Shown here one piece after another: positions 16,414 to 25,633 of a stretch of 64,000 nt of DNA. Both the position numbers and the translations under genes were made by a program. The stretch spans positions 124,001-188,000 of the forward strand of contig JAHBXI010000002.1 in NCBI GenBank assembly GCA_019636515.1, written 5' to 3'. Numbering within the stretch: the first letter of the stretch is position 1; every line of letters begins with the position of its first letter. This DNA is from Phycisphaeraceae bacterium (GTDB lineage Bacteria > Planctomycetota > Phycisphaerae > Phycisphaerales > UBA1924). Below the pieces are notes generated by a model. It worked only from the letters and a program-made list of their open reading frames with translations, was not told the origin of the DNA and did no database searches.

Positions 16414-18336
16414 ATGACGACCAGCACGACCTCCATTCACGGCCCGGCGACGGGGATTCTGGGCGGCAAGTCCCGCCGCGCTGGTTCTCGCCGTCTGATG
16501 GCGCTGGCGGGCGTGGCGGTGGTGACGGCGGGGATCGTCTACCTGGCGTGGCGCCCCGATGCGGGAGGGTCGAACCCGACTTCCCAGGCCCCTTCGTCGA
16601 GCGACCGGGCGATGGTGCGTTTGACGTCGTTCGACATCACCACGCGGTGCAGCGGTGAACTGGAGGCGAGGCACCAGATCGAGATCCGCAGCCGGCTCGA
16701 ATCCTCGTCAACGATCGTGGAACTGACGCCCGAGGGCCGTTCGGTCAGGGCGGGGGAACTTCTCGTGCGGCTCAACTCCGACCGGATCGAGCAGGAGATC
16801 CTTGAGCAGACGTTGCAGGTCGAGTCCGCGCGGGCGGAACTGGTCGCCGCCGAGAACGGGTACAACATCCAGGTCAACGAGAACGAGTCGCGTCTGCGGC
16901 AGTCCACGTCGAAGGTGACGCTGGCGAAACTGGCGCTTGAGCAGTGGGAAAAAGGCGATGTCGAGAAGCGCCGCCTTGAATTGAAACTGGCGATGGACAA
17001 GGCAACCCGCGACCACGACCGCCTGAAGGACAAGGTGTTCCGGTCGCGCCTGCTGCACGGCCAGGGCTTCCTGAGCAAGAACGAACTGGAACTCGACGAG
17101 ATCTCGTTCATCGAGGCTCTGGCGGCGGTCGACAAGTCGGGGAAGGACAACGAGATCTACGAGAACTACAGGCTTCCCGAGGAGCGGGAGCGATTCACCA
17201 GCGCGCTGATCGAGGCGGAGGCCGAACTCGAGCGCGTGAAGATGAACAACGAGATCGAACTGGCCTCCAAGGAGGCCGCCAGGACCAACCGGCGCAAGCA
17301 ACTCGCGGTGCGGGAGGAGAAACTGCGCAACCTCCAGAACCAATTCGCCTCGTCGACGATCCGGGCTCCTTCGGACGGACTGGTGGTGTACGCGACGAGC
17401 ATGAGCAGCGGGAGAGGGTTCGGCGGCGACCGCGAGGGCCCGCTTCAGATCGGACGCCAGGTGTTTCCCAATGAACTGCTGATGATCCTGCCGGATACCA
17501 GCGACATGATGGCGTCGGTCCGCGTGCAGGAAAGCCTCGCGGGCCGTGTCCGGCCTGGGCAGGTGGTCACCGTGCAGGTCGATGCCGCCGGGGGCAAGAC
17601 CTACAGCGGTCGGGTGGAGAGCACCAGCGTGCTGGCCGAGACCGGCGGGTGGCGAGATCCCAACCTGCGCGAGTACACGGTCAAGGTCGCGCTTGACCAG
17701 AGCGAGTTGGAGGGAGAGGGGCTCAAGCCGAGCATGCGCGTCGACGCGATCATCACCCTGGGACGGGTGGAGGACGCCGCGTCAATCCCGGTTCAGGCGG
17801 TCTTCAACGAAGGGGCCGTCCGCTTTGTCTACCGGCAGGATGGGATGAAATTCGTGCGCACCCCGGTGAGAATGGGCCGGCGTTCCGATACGTTCGCCGA
17901 GATCACGGCCGGCCTGGCCCCGGGGGCGGTTGTCCTCGTGCGTGAGCCGACGGCGGGTGAGGTTATGACACGCCCGTGGGACAAGGCCGCGCTGGAATTG
18001 GCCGGGTATTCGCTTGATGCCGACGGCAAGCCCGTGGCGTCCGGCGGCGGGGGCGATCGCCAGCCCCGATCGGGTGGTGGTGGCCCACCCGGGACCGGTT
18101 CCCCGAACTCCGCGGGTCGTGGTGAGGGACGAGGGCGGATCTCGCCTGGTCCTCGGGGCAACTCTCCCGAATCCCCCGCGCCCAGGGAGGACGCATCAAA
18201 GCCCGGTGAGAAAGGCGATTCGGGCTCGGTCGTAGCGGAGGGTGTGGAGACGAAGGCCGGCGGGGAGTTGGAGACCCCTTCCGCGACGCAGGCCCAGCCC
18301 CGGGAGGCGGCTGAAACGGGGAAGGCATCTCGATAA
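16414..18336 (+). CDS. HlyD/RND-type membrane fusion (adaptor) protein 1
   Basis: A 640-residue periplasmic adaptor with an N-terminal membrane anchor at about residues 27-46, a lipoyl/barrel-sandwich half ('VELTPEGRSVRAGELLVRLN'), a long alpha-hairpin coiled coil of about residues 120-300, the return half ('STIRAPSDGLVVYA'), a beta-barrel domain and a membrane-proximal domain. The last 110 residues are low complexity, rich in Gly, Pro, Arg and Ser, which is unusual for the family. Such proteins bridge an inner-membrane pump to the outer membrane, yet no ABC or RND pump lies next to it. A GTG at 16378 is an alternative start. It is paralogous to the next gene. Confidence 0.8.
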   Translation: MTTSTTSIHGPATGILGGKSRRAGSRRLMALAGVAVVTAGIVYLAWRPDAGGSNPTSQAPSSSDRAMVRLTSFDITTRCSGELEARHQIEIRSRLESSSTIVELTPEGRSVRAGELLVRLNSDRIEQEILEQTLQVESARAELVAAENGYNIQVNENESRLRQSTSKVTLAKLALEQWEKGDVEKRRLELKLAMDKATRDHDRLKDKVFRSRLLHGQGFLSKNELELDEISFIEALAAVDKSGKDNEIYENYRLPEERERFTSALIEAEAELERVKMNNEIELASKEAARTNRRKQLAVREEKLRNLQNQFASSTIRAPSDGLVVYATSMSSGRGFGGDREGPLQIGRQVFPNELLMILPDTSDMMASVRVQESLAGRVRPGQVVTVQVDAAGGKTYSGRVESTSVLAETGGWRDPNLREYTVKVALDQSELEGEGLKPSMRVDAIITLGRVEDAASIPVQAVFNEGAVRFVYRQDGMKFVRTPVRMGRRSDTFAEITAGLAPGAVVLVREPTAGEVMTRPWDKAALELAGYSLDADGKPVASGGGGDRQPRSGGGGPPGTGSPNSAGRGEGRGRISPGPRGNSPESPAPREDASKPGEKGDSGSVVAEGVETKAGGELETPSATQAQPREAAETGKASR

Positions 18337-18507
18337 ACGAATCGGCGTGGCCAAGTCCCGTGCGGTACGTGGCCCGGTTGACGCCGGGCCATCAGCCGAC
18401 GGCCAGGGGGAAGCCCACGCCTTCCCATGACGAGGGCAACCCGAAGGGCTCATGGCGGTATACAAAATCAAGGACGGCTCGGGATACGTGATCCCTTGCG
18501 CGTCGCA

Positions 18508-18513
18508 GGGAGG
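18508..18513 (+). promoter_or_regulatory. ribosome binding site of the second adaptor gene
   Basis: GGGAGG eight bases before the ATG at 18522. It fixes the start of the second adaptor and argues against translation of the small overlapping frame that begins at 18452. Confidence 0.7.
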
Positions 18514-18521
18514 TACACGGC

Positions 18522-20201
18522 ATGTCCATTTCCTCGCAGGTATGCGTCCCCCCGAAGGACGTTGGCGTGGCGGCAGCGATTCGTCGGCGCGCCCCCCGAT
18601 TCCGGAGGCTGTTCGCGGCGATCCTGGGCGTAGGGGTGCTGTCGGCGGGTGGATGGGTCCTGGTCGGGAATGATCGAGGCTTACGGGAAGGTCCGAACTC
18701 CGGGCCGGTTCCAGCCGACCACGCGGTGGTCCGCCGTGGCGGCTTCAAGATCACGACCGTGGCATCGGGGCGTCTGGAGGCGCGCCGGCAGGTTGAAATA
18801 CGCAGCGGGCTTGACACGCGATCGAACATCGTGGAACTGACGGCCGAGGGGACGGCGGTGAAGAAGGGCGACCTGCTGATGCGCCTGAACACCGACGAGA
18901 TCAGCCAGTCGATCCGGGCGGAGCAGTTGGCGGTGACGACGGCGCGCGCGGACTCGGTGGCGGCCGACAACGCGTACGAGATACAGGTCAACGAGAATGA
19001 ATCGAAACTTCGCCAGTCGCTCTCGAAAGTGAAGCTGGCGGAACTGGCGCTCGACCAGTGGCGCCAGGGCGACGTGGAGAAGAAAAAACGGGAACTGGCG
19101 CTGGCCATCGAGAAAACCGCCCGGGATTTCGACCGCCTGAAGGAGAAAGTCGAGACGTCCCGTCGGCTGTGGGAGCGAGGGTTCCTGAGCAAGGACGAAT
19201 ACCAGCGCGACCAGATCGCGCTCACCGAGGCCAGGTCGGCGGCGCAAGCGGCGGTGCTGGACCAGCAGATCTACTGGGACTTCAAGCATCCCGAAGAACA
19301 GGAGACCAGGACCAGCGCGCTGGAGGAATCGCGTGCCGAACTCGAGCGAATCAAGATGAACAACCAGATCGAGTTGACCAGCAAGGACTCCGCCCGGGTG
19401 ACCAGGCGGACGCAACTGGAGATCCGGGAGGCTCGCCTGGCCGAACTCGAGAAGCAGTTGGAGGCGGCGACGATCCTGGCTCCCGTCGACGGACTGGTGG
19501 TGTACGCGTTCAGCATGGGCCTGGGCTGGAGAGAAACCCCGCTGCAGGTCGGTCAGCCGGTCTACCGCAACGAACTGGTGATGGTGATCCCGGACACCAG
19601 CGAGATGCTCGCGAGCGTGAGCGTCCAGGAGAGCCTGGCGAGCAGGATCGCTCCCGGGCAGCGGGCGGATCTTCGCATCGACGCGGCGGGGGGGCGTGAC
19701 TTCGGCGGCGTGGTCGAATCGCTGGGCGTGCTCGCCGAGTCCGAGGACGGCCGCGACCAGACGCGGCTCTACAAGGTGAAGATCGCTCTGGATGCGGCCT
19801 CGGCGGCCGGGGTGGCGCTCAAGCCGAGCATGCGGGTTGATGCGACCATCACGCTTGGCCGGGCCGACGACGTCCTGGTCGTGCCCCTGCAGGCGGTCTT
19901 CCATGACGGACCGCTTTGCTTTGTGTACGAGCGTCGCGGGCGAGACCTGTCTCGCACGCCGGTCACGGTCGGCCGGATTTCGTCCTCTTCGGCGGAGATC
20001 ACCGCGGGGATCGGGGATGGTGCCCGTGTACTCGTGCGAGAGCCCCGAGCCGATGAGCGTCCGGACGAACGCTGGGACCTGGCGGCCTTGGCGTCTCTTG
20101 GCTTTACGCTCGACGAGGATGGGAGGCCGGTGAGCCCATCCGGCGATCCTCCCCCGGAAGGGGGGGCCGCCGCGTCGCCGCCCGGAACGGGCGCGGGGTG
20201 A
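18522..20201 (+). CDS. HlyD/RND-type membrane fusion (adaptor) protein 2
   Basis: A 559-residue paralogue of the preceding gene with the same layout: membrane anchor at about residues 30-48, biotinyl/lipoyl-like half motif ('VELTAEGTAVKKGDLLMRLN'), long coiled-coil hairpin, return half ('ATILAPVDGLVVYAFSMGLG') and beta-barrel. The segments 'IQVNENES', 'ERGFLSKDE' and 'MNNQIEL' are almost shared with copy 1, which shows a tandem duplication followed by divergence. The low-complexity tail is much shorter here. No pump gene follows; a possible terminator and then lpxD do. The cargo is unknown. Confidence 0.8.
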   Translation: MSISSQVCVPPKDVGVAAAIRRRAPRFRRLFAAILGVGVLSAGGWVLVGNDRGLREGPNSGPVPADHAVVRRGGFKITTVASGRLEARRQVEIRSGLDTRSNIVELTAEGTAVKKGDLLMRLNTDEISQSIRAEQLAVTTARADSVAADNAYEIQVNENESKLRQSLSKVKLAELALDQWRQGDVEKKKRELALAIEKTARDFDRLKEKVETSRRLWERGFLSKDEYQRDQIALTEARSAAQAAVLDQQIYWDFKHPEEQETRTSALEESRAELERIKMNNQIELTSKDSARVTRRTQLEIREARLAELEKQLEAATILAPVDGLVVYAFSMGLGWRETPLQVGQPVYRNELVMVIPDTSEMLASVSVQESLASRIAPGQRADLRIDAAGGRDFGGVVESLGVLAESEDGRDQTRLYKVKIALDAASAAGVALKPSMRVDATITLGRADDVLVVPLQAVFHDGPLCFVYERRGRDLSRTPVTVGRISSSSAEITAGIGDGARVLVREPRADERPDERWDLAALASLGFTLDEDGRPVSPSGDPPPEGGAAASPPGTGAG

Positions 20202-20236
20202 TTCCAAGGCCCGTCGCGGCTCCGGCGTCGTGCTTG

Positions 20237-20262
20237 GCGAGGGTGCCTCTCGCGGCCTTTTT
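20237..20262 (+). terminator. possible rho-independent terminator after the adaptor pair
   Basis: A short GCGAG/CTCGC stem (20237-20241 with 20249-20253) is followed by GGCC and five T residues. It lies between the adaptor stop and lpxD. The stem is only five base pairs, so the call is tentative. Confidence 0.35.
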
Positions 20263-20286
20263 CCGTGAGTGCTAGAGTGCGCCGGT

Positions 20287-21324
20287 ATGACATCATCGCA
20301 CACCTGCGGGTCCATCGCCGGTTTCCTGGGCGCTGAACTGATCGGTTCACCGGACATCGCTGTCGTCGGCATGGAGGTGATCGAGCGAGCCGGTTCCCAG
20401 AACATCACCTTTATCCGTGACCGCCGCCGTGCGAATCAATGGCTGGCATCCGCATCACCGTGCGCGCTGATCTCTCGCCGGATTCCGGTGCCGCTCTTTG
20501 ACCGGGCAACCCGGGCACTGCTGGTCGTGGAGGACGCGGACCTGGCCCTGAACCTGCTGCTGGAGAAGTTCGCGATCCCCTCCGCGGCCCCGACGCCGGG
20601 CATCCATCCAACGGCCGTGGTCGACGCGACGGCGTCGATCGGGGATGGGGCCACGATCGGGCCGATGTGCGTCGTGGGGGCGGGGGCCTCCGTCGGCGCG
20701 GGCAGCGTGCTCAAGGCGCAGGTCTACATCGGGGATGGGGCCTCGGTGGGCAGAGCCTGCGTGTTTCACGCGGGGGTGAGAATCCTGGAACGGTGCGTGG
20801 TCGGGGACGGGTGCCTGTTCTTTCCGGGCGTGGTGATCGGCGCGGACGGCTTTGGGTTCCGCCCGAGCCCCGACGGACGCGGCGTGGTCAAGATCCCGCA
20901 CACCGGTATCGTGGAGGTCGGGGCTGGTGTGGAGATCGGGGCCAATTCGTGCGTGGACCGCGCCAAGTTCGGGGCCACGATCATCGGGTCGGGAACCAAG
21001 ATCGACAACCTGGTGCAGATCGGTCACGGGTGCCGGATTGGCCAGTCGTGCCTGATCGCCGCGGGCGTGGGCATGGGCGGATCGTGCGTGGTCGAGGACG
21101 GCGTCATGATCGGCGGGCAGGCCGGCTTTGCCGACGGGCGGACGATCGGGCGCGGGGCGAGGGTGGGGGCGCAGTCGGGGGTGATGGACAATGTGCCGCC
21201 CGGGGAAGCGTGGCTTGGGACCCCCGCGATGCTCGCGGCAAACACGCTCCGCGACTGGGCCAACGCAAGGCGCATCGGCCGGGCACGCGGGGAGCGCGGG
21301 GCGACCCGTGAGCGGCCGGCATGA
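20287..21324 (+). CDS. lpxD: UDP-3-O-acylglucosamine N-acyltransferase LpxD
   Basis: LpxD transfers a second acyl chain to UDP-acylglucosamine in lipid A synthesis and implies a Gram-negative outer membrane. The 345-residue protein has the N-terminal uridine-binding domain (about residues 1-100, '[14 protein letters not shown]') and a left-handed beta-helix of hexapeptide repeats from about 105 ('[22 protein letters not shown]' region). It also has '[10 protein letters not shown]', and '[11 protein letters not shown]', which holds the probable catalytic His near residue 246. The ATG at 20287 gives the family N terminus. Its end overlaps lgt by four bases (ATGA), so the two are coupled. Other lpx genes are not in the window. 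Confidence 0.93.
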   Translation: MTSSHTCGSIAGFLGAELIGSPDIAVVGMEVIERAGSQNITFIRDRRRANQWLASASPCALISRRIPVPLFDRATRALLVVEDADLALNLLLEKFAIPSAAPTPGIHPTAVVDATASIGDGATIGPMCVVGAGASVGAGSVLKAQVYIGDGASVGRACVFHAGVRILERCVVGDGCLFFPGVVIGADGFGFRPSPDGRGVVKIPHTGIVEVGAGVEIGANSCVDRAKFGATIIGSGTKIDNLVQIGHGCRIGQSCLIAAGVGMGGSCVVEDGVMIGGQAGFADGRTIGRGARVGAQSGVMDNVPPGEAWLGTPAMLAANTLRDWANARRIGRARGERGATRERPA

Positions 21325-22409
21325 GCCCCGTGAGTTTCACCTCCGCCTGGCTTCACGACCTCTCGCCCATGCTTGTACGACTGTGGGGTGAGTTCGGAGT
21401 ACGGTGGTACGGTCTGGCGTACGCCGCGGGTTTCCTTCTGGCGTTTTTCATGCTGCGCTGGATGGGCCGCCGCGGCCTGACGCCCATCCCGCCGCGCCGG
21501 GCGGGCGATGCGATCCTGATCCTGGTCGGCGGGGTGATGATCGGGGGTCGTCTTGGGTACGTGTTGGTGTACGACCCTTCGCTCCTGACGTTCGTGACAT
21601 CATCGCCCCCGTGGTGGGGGTTCCTGATGATCAACAAGGGAGGCATGGCGAGCCACGGAGGCATGGTGGGGGTGGCGGCGGCGTGCTGGATCATCGCGCG
21701 GGGTTTTCGCACCGAGGATGAAAGTCGGGAGGGGGCATCCCCGTTTCTCCACGTGCTTGACCTGACGGCGCTGCTCGCTCCGCCGGGCCTGTTCCTGGGA
21801 CGGATCGCCAATTTCATCAACGGTGAGTTGCTGGGGAAGATCGCGGCGATGCCCGGAGAGCCGGCACCCTGGTGGGCGGTGAAGTTCCCGCACGAGTTCC
21901 TGAGTGACCACGATTGCTCGAGCCGCCTTTCGCCGGAGGACGCGTCGGAGCGGACGAAGGCCATCGCTTCGATCGTCCGCGGAGCGGGGTACGACGGTGA
22001 CCTGGCGGCGGGGTATGGGCGGGTGCTTGAGAAGATCCAGTCCGGCAGCGCGGACCTGGCGAGGCAACTGGAGCCGTGGATCTCGGCCCGGCACCCATCG
22101 CAGGTCTATCAGGCCGTGGCCGAGGGCGTCGTGGTCGGGGGCGTTGTATGGTGGTTCTGGAAACGCCCTCGTGTTCCCGGGGCGGTGGCGTGCGTCTTTC
22201 TGATGGCGTACGGGGCCTTGCGCATCCTGACGGAGTTGTATCGCCTTCCCGATGCGCACCTTCAGGTGCAGCGCCTCGCGGGGCTGTCACGCGGGCAGTG
22301 GCTGAGCGTGGGGATGATCGCCGCGGGCGTTGCGCTGTTGGCGTGGCGGTCGAGGGGGTCCTTGCCGGTGATGGGTGGCTGGGGCGTGGGGCGTACACTG
22401 AAGGCCTGA
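21321..22409 (+). CDS. lgt: prolipoprotein diacylglyceryl transferase
   Basis: Lgt is an inner-membrane enzyme that attaches diacylglycerol to the lipobox Cys of prolipoproteins. The 362-residue product has about seven membrane segments and the signature '[14 protein letters not shown]' near residues 173-186, '[11 protein letters not shown]' near 75 and 'HPSQVYQA' near 257. An insertion of roughly 60 residues (about 195-255, starting at '[15 protein letters not shown]') separates the signature from the 'HPSQ' helix. It is longer than in E. coli Lgt (291 residues). The start codon overlaps the lpxD stop. It would act on the lipoprotein encoded at 7.3 kb, among others. Confidence 0.94.
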   Translation: MSPVSFTSAWLHDLSPMLVRLWGEFGVRWYGLAYAAGFLLAFFMLRWMGRRGLTPIPPRRAGDAILILVGGVMIGGRLGYVLVYDPSLLTFVTSSPPWWGFLMINKGGMASHGGMVGVAAACWIIARGFRTEDESREGASPFLHVLDLTALLAPPGLFLGRIANFINGELLGKIAAMPGEPAPWWAVKFPHEFLSDHDCSSRLSPEDASERTKAIASIVRGAGYDGDLAAGYGRVLEKIQSGSADLARQLEPWISARHPSQVYQAVAEGVVVGGVVWWFWKRPRVPGAVACVFLMAYGALRILTELYRLPDAHLQVQRLAGLSRGQWLSVGMIAAGVALLAWRSRGSLPVMGGWGVGRTLKA

Positions 22410-22481
22410 CAGCCAAGAGTCACCCGACGAGCGATGCATAACAAGACGTGAGGGTGATTGATGTGATGGAGAAGTGAGGTT

Positions 22482-23510
22482 ATGAACGTTCTGGTCACCG
22501 GCGGGGCGGGGTACATCGGGTCGCACGCGGCACAGCGTCTTTTACGCGACGGGCACACCGTGGTCGTGGTGGACAGCCTGCTGCGGGGACACGAGAGAGC
22601 CATCGACCGTATCCGGCCCCAGTCGGGTGGTCGGCTCGTGTTCGCGAAACTCGACCTCAACGAGCGGGCCGGGATCGAGCGGTTGATCCGGGAGCACGGG
22701 GTCGCGACCGTCATGCACTTCGCGGCGCTGGCGGCGGTGGGCGAGAGCGTTGAGAACCCGATGCTCTATTACCGCAACAACACCTGCGCCATGGTCTCGC
22801 TGCTGGAGGCGTGCCTGGCGGCGGGGGTCGAGCGGTTCGTGTTCTCATCGAGTTGCGCGACCTACGGCGTGCCTCCCGAGCGGATGATTCCCATCCCCGA
22901 GCATTGCCCGCAGTGCCCGATCTCCCCGTACGGTGAGACAAAACTCCAGGGAGAGAGGATCCTGCGCGACGTGGCGGAGGCGTGCCGGCGGTCGGGCCGG
23001 GACTTCTCGTACGCCGCGCTGAGGTATTTCAACGTGGCCGGGTGCGACCGCTCGGGGCTGCTGGGAGAGGACCATACCCCCGAGACGCACCTGATCCCCG
23101 TCGTGCTTCAGGCCGCGCTGGGCCGACGCGACGGCGTATCGGTGTTCGGGACCGACTACCCGACGCCCGACGGCACCTGCATACGCGATTACCTCCACGT
23201 CGAGGACCTGGCCGATGCCCACGTCAAGGTCATGGAGGCCCTTCGCCCCGGCGACGAGCGGGCGTACAACCTGGGCATCGGCACGGGATACTCGGTCCGG
23301 CAGATCATCGAGGCCGTGCGTGAAGTCACCGGGGCCGACTTCAAGGTGCGCGAGCAGGCCCGTCGCCCCGGAGACCCCCCGAGGCTTTTCGCGGATGCCT
23401 CGCGGATCCACGCCGAACTCGGATGGTCGGCGCGGATCACCGACCTGCGAGAGATCATCGATTCGGCCTGGAGGTGGTTCCGTCAGAACCCCAAGGGCTA
23501 CGGCGGATGA
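22482..23510 (+). CDS. galE: UDP-glucose 4-epimerase
   Basis: GalE interconverts UDP-glucose and UDP-galactose (some members act on the N-acetyl forms) using tightly bound NAD. The 342 residues contain the Rossmann 'VTGGAGYIGSHAAQRLL' at the N terminus, 'FAALAAVGES', 'FSSSCATYG' with the catalytic Ser/Thr, the catalytic 'YGETK' (YxxxK) near 148 and 'RYFNVAGCDRSG'. The length is normal (E. coli 338). GTGAGG just before the ATG is a reasonable ribosome site. The product would supply sugar nucleotides for lipopolysaccharide or exopolysaccharide, in line with the neighbouring lpxD/lgt pair. Confidence 0.92.
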   Translation: MNVLVTGGAGYIGSHAAQRLLRDGHTVVVVDSLLRGHERAIDRIRPQSGGRLVFAKLDLNERAGIERLIREHGVATVMHFAALAAVGESVENPMLYYRNNTCAMVSLLEACLAAGVERFVFSSSCATYGVPPERMIPIPEHCPQCPISPYGETKLQGERILRDVAEACRRSGRDFSYAALRYFNVAGCDRSGLLGEDHTPETHLIPVVLQAALGRRDGVSVFGTDYPTPDGTCIRDYLHVEDLADAHVKVMEALRPGDERAYNLGIGTGYSVRQIIEAVREVTGADFKVREQARRPGDPPRLFADASRIHAELGWSARITDLREIIDSAWRWFRQNPKGYGG

Positions 23511-23543
23511 AAGAGCCCCGCATGGATCGTACAAGGGGGCATC

Positions 23544-24959
23544 ATGAAATGTAGCACAGCCCCGAACCGTGCCGGGCGGGCCGCCACGGCGAGTTTGGTC
23601 ATCGCCGCCGCGTGCGTGATCGCCGTGCTCGGGGTGTTCACCAATCCGTGCGCGATCGCGCAGCCCGGCGGGCACGTGGGGAACGAACCCGATCGTTCGC
23701 GGGGCTTCCTTCCCGACCCGGATGCCCCGTTTGCTGACTACTCCGGCGCCTGGCCCGTGCGGGCAAACCGCGGGGGCGAGGATCCCATCCAGGGGATTGT
23801 GACTCGGTGGGACGTGCGGGTCTCCCGGGTGATGCCCAGGGTCACCGGCGACCTGTTCCTCCCGGATGACCGGGACATTGCCGATCATGCCGCGATCGAC
23901 CCGGAAGGCACGACCACGCTCATGCTCGAAGGCCCGCGCGGACGGGTCTTCCGGGAGGGTTCCGCGCGAGAGACCCGCCGCAAGGGGTTTGGCCTTGGTC
24001 CAAGCCGCCACGCCGGTCCGGAAGCGTCGCTGGTGTTCCGTTTCGCGTCGGGTGTCCTGGTGGCTCCCGAGAGCAAGGTCGAATCTCCGGGCTTGATGAT
24101 CCAGCGGACCTGGTTCGCGTACTACGACCCGATCGATGGCGACGCGGACACGGATGAACCCGGCGAAGAAGACACGGCGGACGCGGTGCGGGCCTGGGGC
24201 GTGGTGCTGGTCATGCCGGGGCTGTACGGGACTCCCGAGCCGACGATCGATGTGCTGGTGCGACGCCTTCGAGAGAGCGGGCTGGGCGTGCTGCGGATGC
24301 TGTCGCAGCCGTCGAGATTCACCGAAAGGACGCGACTTGACCTTGATCCCGGCGCGATCGAGCAAGGGGTGGATCGGGCGGTGTCGATCCTGGGCGATCG
24401 GGTGGGCGAGTGCGCCCTGTCGGCGCAGGCGGCGTGGTGGTTCCTGGAATCCCAGCGGCCCGACCTTGCCGGGGTGCCGAAGGTCGTCCTGGGAACCTCG
24501 GGCGGGGCGATGATTCTTCCGACGGTGGTGGCTCGCGAGCCGGATCGGTACGCCGCCGGCGTTCTGGTGGCGGGGGCGGCGGACCTGTGGCTGATTGCCC
24601 GCCGCAGCGCCTACGTCAACGACGCGCGGAGCATCGAGGTCCGTGTCAACGGACGTGTCATCGAAGGGGAGGAGGCCGGAGCGATCGACTGGCGCCGCTT
24701 CGATCGGTTGTATCTGGAGCGGGCCGCCCTGGACCCGTTCCATACGGCCAGGGCGTTGCACGGCAAACCGACGCTCATGCTCCACGGATCGGCGGACGCG
24801 GCGGTGCCCGCCCCGCTGGGCGATGTGCTCTGGGAACGCCTCGGCCGGCCGGAACGCTGGGTGTACGCGACCGGACACGAGGGCCTCATCATCGAGATGC
24901 TCTCCCACGAGACCCAGAAGATCATCGAGTGGATACGGTCGGCGGTGGGACGTTCATAG
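23544..24959 (+). CDS. secreted alpha/beta-hydrolase-like protein
   Basis: A 471-residue exported protein with a signal peptide of about 39 residues (hydrophobic 'SLVIAAACVIAVLGVF'). The C-terminal half has an alpha/beta-hydrolase layout: 'VVLVMPGLYGTP' (oxyanion region), nucleophile elbow 'GTSGGA' with Ser near residue 318, an acidic candidate in 'HGSADAAVP' near 417 and a His in 'TGHEGLI' near 445. The elbow G-T-S-G-G fits the G-x-S-x-G rule. About 230 N-terminal residues have no match I recognise, so substrate and family stay open. AAGGGGG lies a few bases before the ATG. Confidence 0.68.
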   Translation: MKCSTAPNRAGRAATASLVIAAACVIAVLGVFTNPCAIAQPGGHVGNEPDRSRGFLPDPDAPFADYSGAWPVRANRGGEDPIQGIVTRWDVRVSRVMPRVTGDLFLPDDRDIADHAAIDPEGTTTLMLEGPRGRVFREGSARETRRKGFGLGPSRHAGPEASLVFRFASGVLVAPESKVESPGLMIQRTWFAYYDPIDGDADTDEPGEEDTADAVRAWGVVLVMPGLYGTPEPTIDVLVRRLRESGLGVLRMLSQPSRFTERTRLDLDPGAIEQGVDRAVSILGDRVGECALSAQAAWWFLESQRPDLAGVPKVVLGTSGGAMILPTVVAREPDRYAAGVLVAGAADLWLIARRSAYVNDARSIEVRVNGRVIEGEEAGAIDWRRFDRLYLERAALDPFHTARALHGKPTLMLHGSADAAVPAPLGDVLWERLGRPERWVYATGHEGLIIEMLSHETQKIIEWIRSAVGRS

Positions 24960-25123
24960 ACGCACGGGCTCGGCCCAGGTGTGGTGGACGTTCGCTGGAG
25001 GCACCCAGACGGTGTCGAGCGCGGAGAGCATCCGCGAACCGTGAGAGTGCCGGTGTCGCCCCGTGAGCCCGCCGACGTTCGTCGGCCCGGCGCCGCCTTG
25101 CTCGAATCACGCCTCGCCGGTGC

Positions 25124-25549
25124 TCAAAGTCCCGCCAGTGCCCGCAGCGCCGCGTCGATTCCGGCCGGGACGGGCATGACGCTCAGCCGGCCCTGGGTGA
25201 CCAGTGGAAAGGCCTTGAACCTCGGGTCGGACTTGATAACCGAAAGAGCGACGGGGGACGTGGCGGCGCGTACCGGGGCCAGGTCAACGACGGCGAACCT
25301 GGGTTCGTCGCCGGCCGTTCGGCCGGGCCGCTCGGGGTCCTCGTACGGCTTCGAGACAACCTTTGCAAGGCCGACGATGGCCTTGTCATCGCCGGTGTGG
25401 TAGATCAAGACCTCATCCCCGCGGACGGCCTTGCGCAGGTGCGAAAGGGCGGCGTTGTTCGAAACGCCGGTCCAGGCGCACCTCTTTTCACGGCACAGAT
25501 CATCGAAGGAGTACTCGGCAGGCTCGGTCTTGAACAGGAAAGTGGCCAT
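25124..25549 (-). CDS. EVE domain protein
   Basis: A 141-residue single-domain protein of the EVE family (PUA-like fold, related to YTH domains). It opens with 'FLFKTEPAEYSFDDL' and continues with 'WTGVSNNAALSHLRKAVRGDEVLIYHTG', 'IVGLAKV' and 'FPLVTQGRLSVMPV', which are the standard family blocks. EVE domains bind modified bases in nucleic acids; free-standing forms are widespread and of unclear role, while fusions occur in restriction and defence systems. Here it stands alone between a secreted hydrolase (converging) and pilT (85-base gap, same strand), with no restriction gene nearby. Confidence 0.88.
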   Translation of the reverse strand: MATFLFKTEPAEYSFDDLCREKRCAWTGVSNNAALSHLRKAVRGDEVLIYHTGDDKAIVGLAKVVSKPYEDPERPGRTAGDEPRFAVVDLAPVRAATSPVALSVIKSDPRFKAFPLVTQGRLSVMPVPAGIDAALRALAGL

Positions 25550-25633
25550 CGAGTGAGGATAGAAGCGCCAGATCAGGGCCGACGTCCGCGGCGGGGGGCG
25601 TGGCGAGCCGTCGAAGTGTGATACCTCGCGGTC

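Noticed and set aside
18452..18673. Small frame of 73 codons starting 'MAVYKIKDGSGYVIP' between the two adaptors
   Set aside because: The first residues look protein-like, but the frame runs into the second adaptor in another phase, and the only good ribosome site there belongs to the adaptor. No homologue known to me.
18681..20408. Open frame of 575 codons opposite the second adaptor gene
   Set aside because: Complement of a strongly conserved adaptor; no independent start signal.
22845..24908. Open frame of 687 codons on the minus strand over galE and the secreted hydrolase
   Set aside because: Shadow of two genes with clear motifs and start signals on the plus strand.
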